NCBI GenBank assembly: GCA_902651635.1
Contig: CACRSC010000068.1
Location: 354,943 to 418,942 of the forward strand
From: Mastigamoeba balamuthi
Taxonomy: Eukaryota > Evosea > Mastigamoebida > Mastigamoebidae
DNA: 64,000 bases
Direction of reading: 5' to 3'
Below, piece by piece: positions 1-9,864 of this stretch (the first letter of the stretch is position 1; each line of letters begins with the position of its first letter). Both the position numbers and the translations under genes were made by a program. The notes beneath the pieces were generated by a model. That model saw only the letters and a program-made list of their open reading frames with translations. It searched no databases and had not been told where the DNA came from.

Positions 1-893
1 GCCTGGTCGTCGGCCGACGCGTCGAGGCCGCGGACGACGAGCCACAGCGAGCGGTCGTCGTACGCCTGCGTGAACGACACGGCCGTCCCGTTGCGGCGCA
101 GCCAGAGGCTCATAGACTGCACGTAGACCATGACGGCCGGCAGCGCCGTCACCGCCCACGTGGCCTCGGCCGCCGCGGGCGCCGCGACGAGCGCCACGCC
201 CGCGCTCTTGACGCCCCTGTAGTAGATGGCGCACTCGCCCGTCTTGTTGGGCGACAGCGACAGGAAACGCCCGCGCTGCTCGAACGACACGAGCGCGGGG
301 TCCGCGAGGCCCGGGACCCTCCTGAACACGCACTGGGACGCGGCGTGAGGGCCGCCGGGGCGTGCGGGGGGCTCGAGGGGGCTCGGGGAGCGCACGCGCT
401 GGGCCCCGGGGTCGCCCGGGGAGACCGAGCGGCCGACGATGATCCGGTCGTCGTCGTCGACGCACGCGTAGCGCCGGTAGAACGCCCCCGCGCTCAGCGA
501 CACGTTCCCGGGCCCCGAGCCGTCGACCGCGGGGGCCAGGCGCCACAGGAAGTCGCCGTCGGCGTAGATGGCGGCCGTGGCGTAGACTGCGGAGGATTCG
601 GGGGGGCGACGGAGGGAGCGAAACCGGTGTTAGGCGACAGAGACCCGCTGTAAAATGAACCTCGGGCTCGGTAAGGAATGCAAGGGGGCGGAGGGCTGAC
701 CTTGCTTGCAGACGCCGTCGCTGCTGAACGCGGTGCGCAGTGCGAGGGAGTGGTTGCTCAGCGGACGCATCTGGACCATAAGCGACGCGCGGGCCGCGAG
801 CGAGAGCAGCGCCACAGCGAGCGCCAGGAAGAGGGGCGGGGGCGTGGCCAGCGTGTGCCGGGGGGGATGGGGGGTGGGACACGCCAACCACAT
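1..893 (-). CDS. AbfB-like surface protein, 5' part only
   Basis: Three exons are visible (701-893, 426-586, 1-332) and the gene runs off the window start. The first ends in phase 1 and the second in phase 0, and the frame stays open throughout. A hydrophobic signal-like run (LFLALAVALLSLAARA) lies near the N-terminus. Exon 3 carries FRRVPGLADPALVSF, the hallmark strand of AbfB (CBM42) beta-trefoil domains, which bind arabinose-type side chains in known enzymes. The gene at 22807-24820 has the same three-exon layout and the same motif, so the two are paralogues. Introns begin GTCAGC and GTCTCC. The start at 893 is the second in-frame ATG; 935 is possible. No catalytic domain is seen, so it may be a binding or receptor protein. 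Confidence 0.7.
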
Positions 894-1036
894 AGGCAAG
901 GGAAGCACCGCTGTGGAAAAGCGACTGATAAGCACTGCATCAGCTGCACAGGAGACGAAAAATCCAGATCGTCAGGATAATCTGACCCGGCGGGTGCTAA
1001 GCTGCAGTAGTCAAGCGGCAATTGAAATTGTGAGAC

Positions 1037-1109
1037 GGTGCTTTAGCGTAGTCGGTAGCGCGTCGTGCTGATAACGCGAAGGTCCCAGGTTCAATCCCTG
1101 GAAGCACCA
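1037..1109 (+). tRNA. tRNA-Ile (GAT)
   Basis: A 73-base cloverleaf. The acceptor stem GGTGCTT/AAGCACC has discriminator A, the anticodon loop is CTGATAA (anticodon GAT, A37 present), and the T arm is CCAGG-TTCAATC-CCTGG. The A box (TAGCGTAGTCGG) and B box (GGTTCAATCCC) match the polymerase III consensus, and a TTTT terminator follows at 1112. No CCA is encoded. Nuclear genomes normally read AUC with an inosine-modified AAT anticodon, so GAT is unusual here. Confidence 0.9.
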
Positions 1110-1173
1110 TCTTTTGCCACCGAACAATTCCATTGGATTAATGGGGACAAATAAGGTCACCAAATGGAAAAAT

Positions 1174-1244
1174 TGCACTGGCCGGGACTCGAACCCGGAT
1201 CGCCCGCGTGGCAGGCGAGCATTCTACCCTTAGACCACCAGTGC
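1174..1244 (-). tRNA. tRNA-Gly (GCC)
   Basis: A 71-base tRNA on the minus strand. The acceptor GCACTGG pairs with CCAGTGC, the anticodon loop is CTGCCAC, and the T arm is CCGGG-TTCGAGT-CCCGG. It closely resembles animal tRNA-Gly(GCC). A TTTTT terminator follows directly on the minus strand. It lies 64 bases from tRNA-Ile in the opposite orientation, the two 3' ends facing each other. Confidence 0.97.
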
Positions 1245-1381
1245 TTCCATATGTAATTGTCTTTCGAACGTTGACTCACAAATATACGGATGAAGCTGAT
1301 GTAACCTGGCAGGTTAATCAGTGTTGGATTTCCACGCATTTGCTGAAGCACTTAAACAGCTCTTTATTAAGTGGATGTCTC

Positions 1382-3361
1382 TTAGACCTCGCCCCAATTG
1401 AGGTACTCGGGGGTCTCGGCTGCCCTGTACTCTGCAACGAGGTTCTGCACCACCTCCCTCGAGTCCTGGAACTCGTCCAGGCTATCGCTGAACATCGCCT
1501 CCTTCTTGTACTGGTCGATAAACGCCTTGCTCGACCACAGCTTGTTGAAGTGTCCCAGCACCTTGGTGAACAGCTGCACCGAGCACACCAAGCACAGCAC
1601 CACAGTGGCACCCAGGGCGTTAGAGCAGGACAAGGCAAAAGACCAGACTGCCCCCACTTCCCCTTCTCATCATGCAGTGCAGCACACAGAGGGCGCGGGA
1701 CCGGGCGCACCGAGGCGATGGACGTGTGGTTGGCCATCATGAGGCCGCTGACCCTGTGCGCCGTCTTGACAAACGGAGACGCGCGCGAGAGCACGACCTG
1801 GATGCTCGCGGGCCCCCAGGGGATGAACTCTGTGAGCTTGCGCTCCTGTATGCGCTGCAGCCCGTTGTGGACCTGCGTGGGGTCCACGTCGCCCTGGATG
1901 ATGTTCAGCAGCGAGATGTAGCACCCGCGCCTCGTCGACGACGACACCATCATGTTCTTCGCGTGCAGCAGCCTCCGCATCACGTCCACCACCGTCGTCT
2001 TCCTCACCGACTGCTTGCTCTGCAGAAGAAGGGGCGTCGGGGAAAAATCGATGGGAACCGGTGCAATAAGCGCTTGGGGGCGGACCTCGGCGTCGATGGT
2101 GAAGGGCGTGTACGAGGTCATGAGGAAGTGGCAACGCGGGGTGGGCACGAGCGAGCTGAGCATGCTGACCATGTCGTTGTTCATGTAGCCCGGGTAGCGC
2201 AGCGTCGTCGTCGAGGCGGCCATGACGGTCGAGACGATGCTGTTGGTCTGCTCGAGCGACGGCTGCGACACGTGCAGCCGCTCCGAGAGGATCCTGTTCA
2301 GCGCCGTGTTGTCGATCACCACCACGGCGTCGGCGTACATGGCGAGCCTCTTGAGCGTCAGCACGCTGTTGTACGGCTGCACGACAGTGTCGCTGGTCTC
2401 GTCCTGCGCAGGAAATCAAGAACCCCGCGCGAATCCACGCGTCAGAGATTACACCCAGATTCACTTCCCGGAATTGCGGCGGGCGGGCCACTTGCCTGGT
2501 TGGGAAACACAGAGTACGTCTGCGTGATCTTCTTGGGGTAGCGCTCGCTGAGGTGCTCGAGCAGGTAGGAGCCCAGGCCAGAGCCCGTGCCGCCGGCGAT
2601 GCTGTGGCAGAGCACAAAGCCCTCGAGGCTGTCGCTGTTGTCGGCCTCCCTGTCGATCATGTCGAACATGTCCTCGTGCACGCGCTCGCCCTCGCTGAAC
2701 CCGCGCGCCCAGTTGTTGCCGGCGCCGCCGTCGCTCGGCAGGTAGATGTTCTCGGGGTTGTAGAGCTGGCCGTACGCGCCGTTGGTGATGCCGTTGACGA
2801 CCCTGGGCTCGAGGTCCACCAGGATCGCCCTGGGAATATAGTGCTCGTCATCCGCCTGCAGGAAACCACAGCAGCAGGAATTGCCTGCGTTGAGTCATCG
2901 GGGAATTCTGGAAACCACAACGAAAGAGACACAACCGCCGAGCAGTCTGCACAGCCAGAGAGCGAGCGGACTCTTCTCGCATTCTCCGGCGGAAGCGAAG
3001 CCCAACAAAGTGCTTCCACTCTGGGCACCTTGGGCGCTGTCGAGATACACGGATCTTTTTTGGCGCGAAAGAGGGGGGAGCGGCGGGAAAACGAGAGCGG
3101 GCGGGCGAGCGGCGGGCACCTGGTAGAAGAAGACGTCCTTGCGATCGGCGGCCTCGTTGTGGGCGGCGAAGTCTTCGATGGTGCCGTTGGGCCGGATGCC
3201 GTGCTCCAGGCACAGCCTGCTCCAGAACTCAGTGCCGACTGGCGGGGTGGCGCGTTCGTGAGCCGCGATCGGCTGGAGGGGGGACAGCGGGGGGGAGGGG
3301 CGGTGTGCGTACTCTGGTTGCCGCACTGCCCTGCCTGTAGGGTGATGATCTCGCGCGGCAT
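1382..3361 (-). CDS. TUBG: Gamma-tubulin
   Basis: Six exons (3313-3361, 3120-3238, 2496-2855, 2086-2403, 1711-2019, 1382-1573) give 448 residues; the human protein has 451. The N-terminus [16 protein letters not shown] and the signature [11 protein letters not shown] are diagnostic of gamma-tubulin, as are [16 protein letters not shown] and the end YLNWGEV. Gamma-tubulin nucleates microtubules at centrosomes and basal bodies as part of the gamma-TuRC. All junction phases agree. Intron 3 starts with GCAAGT, a GC-AG intron; the other donors are GTACGC, GTGCCC, GTCCGC and GTGCGC. The stop is TAA. STIL at 42517 is a second centriole-pathway gene in this window. Confidence 0.98.
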
Positions 3362-3517
3362 GGTTGTCTCGCCAAACCAACAAAATGACAAGATACATAA
3401 CAAACCAAAATATCATGATTCTCCCACCCGAGCCAATCTTCCGAGAGCTCCATCGCTGCTGGCGCGGGTGCAAGTGCCGGGCAAATACAGAGGAGCAGTG
3501 TTGCAAAAGGAGGCAAC

Positions 3518-4445
3518 TCAATTAAGAGGCTTGTACAGCCTCAGCATGCCGTCGCGGCACGCGGTGAGCACCGTGCTGCCGTCCGCAGAGACCGACAGCG
3601 CGTTGACGGGGTCGCAGTCGGGCCCCGTGAGGTCCACCGTCTCGCCCGGCTCCTCCCCGCCCTCGCCGACCCTCCAGCACATGCCGTCCGCGCTCGCAGC
3701 CCACACCCCCGGCGCCCCGCTCGCGGGTGTCACGCACGTGACCGCCGCGCTGCCCCTGCGGCTGCTCGCGCTCCCGTTGGGCCCCGAGCCGCCCCTGAGC
3801 TCCGCTGCGTAGACGCGGCCCTCGGCGTCGCCCAGCGCGACGACCTCGGCGGCCGCCCAGCAGCAGCACGTCAGGGCGGCGCCCGCGGGGCTCCGCCACG
3901 ACCAGGCGCGGGCCCTGGCCCTGAGGTCGTAGGCCACCGCCGTGCCGTCGTCGCAGGCGGCCACGGCGAGCTTGCCCTCGGTCGCCGTCTCGCGCGGGTC
4001 GGCACCGGGCGCGCAGCCCNNNNNNNNNNNNNNNNNNNNNNNNNNNNNNNNNNNNNNNNNNNNNNNNNNNNNNNNNNNNNNNNNNNNNNNNNNNNNNNNN
4101 NNNNNNNNNNNNNNNNNNNNNNNNNNNNNNNNNNNNNNNNNCCCCGCCTCCCCGTCCCGCCAGGGCCCTTGCGCCTCAGCACCAGGCTCCTCTCCGCCGC
4201 GCTGTACGCCGCAATCTGTCGGGTTCCGCAGGGTGAGAACCGTGAGAACCGGTGACGTGTCAGCATGGTGGGTGGGGGGGACCGCGTGCGTAGTCGGGGG
4301 AGACGAGGGAGCCCGAGGGGAGGCACGCGACGCGCGAGTGCGGGGCCCGGGCGCCGGCACCCGTGTCGGCGACCCAGAAGCTGGCGCCGTCGGCGCCGGC
4401 CCTCGCGTCGGCCTCCCAGTCGCACTGCACGCGCACCGCAGACAT
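3518..4445 (-). CDS. WD40-repeat protein, interrupted by an assembly gap
   Basis: The modelled exons are 4374-4445 and 3518-4215, the second containing 122 N at 4020-4141. Beta-propeller blades are visible at the end: [20 protein letters not shown] followed by MLRLYKPLN, and an earlier blade around [11 protein letters not shown]. The first intron uses the donor GTCGCC after TTCTGG and joins in phase 0; a read-through of this junction cannot be excluded. The protein would be about 250-260 residues, small for a seven-bladed propeller, similar to Nup37/Nup43-sized WD proteins. I cannot name the subfamily. It ends 157 bases upstream of the gamma-tubulin start on the same strand. Confidence 0.75.
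4020..4141. other. Assembly gap (122 N)
   Basis: A run of 122 undetermined bases inside the second exon of the WD40 gene. The length may be an estimate, so the frame across it is not certain. Confidence 1.
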
Positions 4446-4625
4446 CCCGGGATTCGGTGTCTTCGTTGATAACGGATCAAATCTACAAATCTCGATCGAG
4501 ATTCATCGGGAATCTTGCGTTCCGTCGGGAAATCCAGGGGAGATGCGCGCATCTTCTGCCGGCCCGGTGACTGTGCTGTGCAGTGCTGTTGGCTCTGCTG
4601 CTGTGCTCTTTTCGCCCCCGGGACA

Positions 4626-5808
4626 ATGGCGCGCGCGGCACTTCTCTGCCTGCTGGGCGTCGCGGCTGTGGCCAGCGCGTGCGCCGCCCACGTCGGTACG
4701 TACGACGAGTGCGAGTTCTCGCGTATGAAGGAGCCCTACCTCAACACCGGTGCGTCACCCCGTCCCCCCGGAGACGTTGGGATTTTAGATTCCAGAATCT
4801 TCTTTTTCCTCCCCCGAGATTCTCCGCCCTGACAGGAAGCTGGCCGCTGTAGCGTTCCGTCAGCAGCCAAGGGCACTCGCCACCGTTGACCGCGGGGCGT
4901 GCACGCCCCACATGCCGGGATAGATGATTTGAACACAATCCCCCTGCCGAGATTCCAGTATCTTCTTGACACGTAATTTTCCTCTCCTCCTGACGTTGGC
5001 CCTCCCAGGGTACCGCATCAAGTACAACGTGACCGACTGCCTGCGCAGCGTGCTCGAGTGGCACAACGAGTCGATGAGCATCTGGACGCACGTGGCCGCC
5101 TTCCTCTTCTTCATCGCGCTGCTGGTGCGCTCGCAGGCGTCGCTGCTGCGCTCCGAGCCGCTCGCCTCTGCGCACCGCGCGCTCTTCCTCTTCTTCTGCC
5201 TCTCGATCGCCTGCTCGATGGCCTCGAGCGTCGTCTTCCACACGCTGCGCTCGTCCTCGGAGCGCCTCTACGCCCGCCTGAGCACCGTCGACTTCACGCT
5301 CATCGCCGTCAGCCTCGTGGGCGCCCAGCTGCCGCAGCCCTTCTACGCCCTCGCACGCCGCCCGGCCCTCCGCCGCGCCTACATGCTCGCGCTGCTCGCG
5401 GCAGGCGCCCTGGCCGTCGCCTACACGCAGGTGCCCGCGCTGACGGCGCCCGCGTGGCGCGTCGTCCGCACGTCGGTGTTCGCCGTCGTCGCGACGTTCA
5501 ACGGCGTCGTGACGCTGCACGCGGCGGCGCTGGCGCCCAAGGGCTCGCGGTGGGCCGTCTGCGGGCCCATCGTGCGCGCCTACGCGTGGGCCGTCGCGGC
5601 GGTGGTCGTCTACCTGCCGAGGCTGCCCGAGCGGCTCTGGCCCGGCGTCTTTGACAACACGCTGCAGAGCCACGTGCTGATGCACCTCTTCTTCTTCGTC
5701 ACGCAGTACAAGCTCTACCGCCACTACTGCCGCTGCTACCGCGCCGGCCGCCGCACGGCCGTCACCGGGACCCCTGCGCACGCCAAGAAGCTCAAGAAGA
5801 CTAACTGA
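4626..5808 (+). CDS. PAQR (progestin/adipoQ receptor, hemolysin III) family membrane protein
   Basis: Two exons (4626-4749, 5009-5808) encode 307 residues. A signal peptide (MARAALLCLLGVAAVASACA) is followed by the family entry motif YRIKYNVTDCLRSVLEWHNE and SIWTHVAAFLFF. Later motifs are SVVFHTLRSSSERLY, STVDFTLIAVSL and SHVLMHLFFF, which carry the conserved Ser/His, Asp and paired His positions used for zinc binding in this family. Seven hydrophobic segments are evident. PAQR proteins include adiponectin receptors with ceramidase activity and membrane steroid receptors; which role applies here cannot be read from the sequence. The intron starts GTGCGT and the exons join in phase 1. Confidence 0.93.
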
Positions 5809-6139
5809 GAGACGCAGAGCGGAGAGGAGAGGAGAGATACCTCTCGGTCCACAGCCGAGATACCAAAACATCGCACTTCCTTTTCTGCATGGCTGCCCTC
5901 CTGCTCGCTTTGCATGCGCGTCTTGCCAATACCGTTGCTACAACTGCCTTCCACTACCCCTCCACCCTCATCACCATTACTCGTACCACTCAAGCAGTAG
6001 CAGCAAATTCCGGGCTCTGTTGTGGCACTAACAGGCTTGCTCAGTGGTACGACAAGCTCACTGGCAGCTTCGACGCCCAAGAGGAGCCAACAGGCAGAGA
6101 GATGAGAGCGAGAGAGTAATGTGCAATCAAAGCAGTGTG
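5809..6139. other. Intergenic, nothing recognised
   Basis: This spacer holds the 3' ends of the PAQR gene and the convergent DUF3533 gene. A GAGAGGA-type purine stretch follows the PAQR stop. No coding bias or RNA gene is seen. Confidence 0.6.
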
Positions 6140-7813
6140 TCAGTTCTTCTTGAGCTTCATCTTGGGGTCGCCAGCGCCGAAGCGCATGCCCAGCACGGAG
6201 ACCAGGCGGCCCAGGGCGACCCACGCGACGAGCACGCCCACGTGCAGCCCCACGTCGTCGGGCAGCGTGTCGAACGCGCAGAACCTGAAGAGCCCGACGC
6301 CGTGCGACAGCGGCAGGATCGAGTGCAGGACGCGCCAGCCGGGCGACATGAGCTTGCTGAGGTAGAGGCCGTCGCACGTGACCATCTGCAGGTAGAGCAG
6401 CAGGATGTTGGTGATCATGCCGAAGCCCCCGATCCAGCAGTAGAGCGACATCATGATGCCCGAGAACGCGAGGCCGCAGAGGAGGATGGCGCCCCACAGC
6501 GACGCGTACGAGTGCGCCGCGGGGAAGTCGAACGCGCACAGGATCCCCGTGATGACGCCCGACGACGTGATGACGATGACGTCGGTCGCGCGGAACCGCG
6601 TGAGGACGGCCTGCAGGAAGCTGACCGTGTACTTGTCCTGCCTGTGGAAGACGGCCAGGCTCACGGTCATGCCCATCATGCACGACATGTACATGAAGAT
6701 GAACGAGAAGTACGTGCCCATCCCCCTGGAGACGAGCCCCCCACACAGGTGAGCCAAGGCCACTCGGGAGGAGCTAGGGAGGGGGTCGTGCCAGCCGTTC
6801 TTGCTCATCGGGTGGATGGCGTCGACGGTGTAGACGATCGGGGAGACCAGCGTCTCAACGGGGGCCGCGGGCGAGTGGGCGCCGAACTGCCCGGAGCGCA
6901 TGCGCATCTGAATGGCCTTCTTGACCCCGTTCACGATTGCCGTGACCTGCAGAGGCGCGGGTGGCTGGGTCAGAGGCACAGACCAGGTGCTCGCGGCGGT
7001 TCTCAACAGACCATCGCGTTGATGGTGGTGGCTGCCGAGGGCTGCTTGGCGGGGTCGTGGATGTAGAACACTGGGTTGTGGTACGCCTTCGCGCTCGCAT
7101 TCGTGGCGTAGAAGCCCTCTGTCGCCGTGGCACGGTGTCAGATGCCCGGGAATTCAATTGGAGATTCGCGAGTTCGAACCAACGAAGTTGCTGGTGAGGT
7201 TCTGCGGGACGAAGAGCACCGCCCAGTAGCGGTTGCGCCTGACGAGCTCGCGGGCGTCGCGGTACGTGACGTCGGGGCCCAGCATGGTCGTCCGGAACAG
7301 GTCGGCCTTGACGAGCGCCCCGACGACTGCGCTGCCGAGGGCCACCGACGACGTCGACGACGACGTCCCGTTGAGGCCCGCGGGCGCCACGACGGGCCTG
7401 TCGGCGTCGACGACGCCGATGTCGAGTAGGTGGAGGTTCGCGTAGGGGCTCCAGGCGGGCGCCCAGTAGATCTCGCAGATGCTGAACGTCAGCAGCGCCG
7501 AGAAGGCGACGACGACGACGGGCACCGCAGCGAACCTGGAGCGGAGCTGCCTGCGGGCCTTGGAGACCGCCAGCTCCTCCTCGCGCTGGGCCTGGGCTGC
7601 TGCCTGGCGCCTCTCCTCGTCGGGGTAGACGACGACGACGGAGGCGACCTCGACGGGCTCGACGGGCTCGAGCGAGTACGCGGAGCTCCTGTGCGGGCTC
7701 TGGAAGCACGACGCGTCCGCCAGCGCCCCCAGCGCCTCGCCGACGCCCTGTCGCACCTCGTCCGGGTCGCCCTCGGCTCCCGGGGGCTGGGCCACCTCGA
7801 GCTGCTCCTCCAT
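6140..7813 (-). CDS. DUF3533/SNG1-like membrane protein A
   Basis: Four exons (7180-7813, 7012-7118, 6792-6946, 6140-6725) give 493 residues. A cytosolic N-terminus is followed by a membrane segment (PVVVVAFSALLTFSICEIYW), a large luminal domain containing IGVVDADRPVV, and a C-terminal block of about five membrane segments ending in GDPKMKLKKN. This is the layout of DUF3533 (SNG1, YhgE/Pip-related, ABC-2-like), a family linked to export and drug resistance in fungi. The third intron is only 66 bases, in frame, and starts GCACGA; removing it aligns NGWGMGTYFSF with SGWFLATFTSV in the neighbour. The gene is divergent from paralogue B across 155 bases. Confidence 0.88.
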
Positions 7814-7968
7814 ATGCGTTGAGATGCAGTGACTCACGCGTGGGCAGTTGGGATCGCACTTTCCCGGTCTATTTCGGGGAAGGAGTGCACTGCTGCTTTG
7901 AGATCAGCGATTGTCCAGGTCCAGTCACCACACTCGCGTTCGGAAACCCAGCAGCCCGCTGCACAACC
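7814..7968. promoter_or_regulatory. Shared divergent promoter region
   Basis: 155 bases separate the two start codons of the divergent DUF3533 paralogues, so both promoters must lie here or overlap the first exons. I see no clear TATA box. Co-regulation is an inference from the arrangement. Confidence 0.5.
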
Positions 7969-9580
7969 ATGAGAGTGTCCGCCTCCCCTCGCGAGGTGCG
8001 GTCCGAGGAGGAGGAGCCCGAGGTCTCTGCAGGCTCGGTCGACGACGACGGAGGCTCGCAGGCGACGTCGACTGCAGATCGCAGCAGCAGCGACTCTGTC
8101 TCTGTGCCGGCCCCCGTGGCCGCCAGCGTCAGCGACGCCAAGGCCGAGAGCACGCGGCTGCTGAGGCGCAAGTACAGGCGCAAGAGCGCGGCCGTGATGC
8201 TCGTCGTCAGCGTCGCCCTGTGCGCCTTCGTCGTCGTCGTCGCCTGCATTTACCTCGCGGGCCTCTGGGACCCCATCCAGTACCTCGGCAGGCTCGACGT
8301 GGCCGTCCTCAACGCCGACAGGGCGGTCCGGCCCCCGGGCTCCAACGCCTCGCTCAGCCTGGGAGGCACGCCAGGGCGAATCGAATTGGGGATTCAATTT
8401 TGTGCTGATTGAATTCGGTCGGACAGCGGCGGTCGTGGCGGCGCTCAACGCGACGCGGATACTGCACTGGAGGTTCCTGGACGCGGCCAGGGTGTCGCGC
8501 GAGGACGTGATCGAGGCCGTGTGGCGGGACAGGTACTGGTCGGCCCTGTACATCCCCGCGGACTTCACAGAGGTCTTCGCTGGTGCGTCGGCCGCCCTTA
8601 GCCCCTCAGAGGCCCCACTGACCCCTTGGGTGTTTCTCAGCAAGTCTTCACGGCCTGGGCGTCAACGCGAGCAGCGCCTACACCAACAGCCTCGAGTACA
8701 TCCAGGACACCTCCAAGCAGTACCCCACCTCGGCGGCAGCGCAGAGCGTCGTGCGCACAGCGGCAGTTCCCGTTTTTGCTCTCTGACCCCGCAAGCCGCG
8801 CAGGTCACGGCCATCGTCGAGAAGATCTCCGACGGCGTGCTGGCGCGCATGCACGCGGGGGCGTTCGGCCCCGCGTCGCAGCGCTCGCCGCTGGCCCTGT
8901 GGGCCACGCCCGTGGGGCTGCGCATGCACCACATCCACCCCGCGATGCAGAGCGGCTGGTTCCTGGCGACCTTCACGAGCGTCATGTTCTGCTACGTGCC
9001 CTCGCTCGTCGTCATCAACGTCGTCTTCCGCGTCTTCCACCTCCGCATGAGCGACCGCGTGCGCGTGCGCCGCTGGAGCGTCGTCCTCGCGCGCCTGGCG
9101 CTCGTCTCGTGCGTCGCTGCCGTCGACGCGGCCGTCATCGCGGGCACCGCGCGCTCGTTCGGTCTGCCGATGGTCAAGGGCCTCTCGTCGGTCTGGTCCG
9201 TCCTCTTCCTCTGCAAGATGGCCTTCTCCTTCGGCATCATCGCGCCGCTGCTCGCGTGGCTGGGCCCCGCCGGCGGCGTGCTCTGCAGCATCCTCATGAT
9301 CGTCCAGACCGTCACCAGCACCGGCATGTACGACAGGCGCCTCATGGCCGCCGGCTTCCGCGTCATCGCGCCCATGTTCCCTATGTACCACGGCGTCATG
9401 CTGCTCAGGAACTCGGCCTTCGACGCGCTGCCCGACGGCGTCGCCCTGCACCGCGGCGTCCTGCTGGCCTGGCTCTTCGCCGGCGGCGTCCTGGCCGTCG
9501 TCGCGATGGCGTTGGGCGCCGGCGACCGCAACATGCGCTCTCTCAAGCCGAGCAGCGCGAAACCCGAGGCCAGCAAGTGA
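7969..9580 (+). CDS. DUF3533/SNG1-like membrane protein B
   Basis: Four exons (7969-8365, 8427-8582, 8641-8750, 8804-9580) give 479 residues. It is a divergent paralogue of protein A. An acidic N-terminus is followed by a membrane segment (AVMLVVSVALCAFVVVVACI), a luminal domain with RLDVAVLNADRAV and several Asn glycosylation sequons, and five C-terminal membrane segments. Intron 1 starts GCACGC; this junction aligns SLGAAVVAALNA with ALGSAVVGALVK of protein A, which supports the GC donor. The later introns begin GTGCGT and GTGCGC. All phases agree. It ends GDRNMRSLKPSSAKPEASK. Confidence 0.88.
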
Positions 9581-9864
9581 CGGAGATCTCTGCGCGCTCT
9601 GCCGCCGCGCCCTTGGAACACGCTCGCCTCGGGAGAGGATGCTCGACACTGCAGGCGACCACGGCCGAGCAGCTCCTTTTGCTTGCTGCACAAGAGTCTG
9701 TAAACAAACCCGTGTCTCTCAGCCCGGCAAACACGCTCTCATAAGTGGCACAACAACGCGCGACATGTGGGGGAAGCCTCCTCCCCTCCTTTGTCCGCAG
9801 TGCGGTCTCTCGAGTGTGTGTTTGCTGCTGTCTTCGCTCTGTCTGCCTTGTTTTTTTTCAGCTG

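Noticed and set aside
4741-5871. 376-codon minus-strand frame
   Set aside because: Antisense shadow of the PAQR gene; Arg/Gly/Val-rich with no motif.
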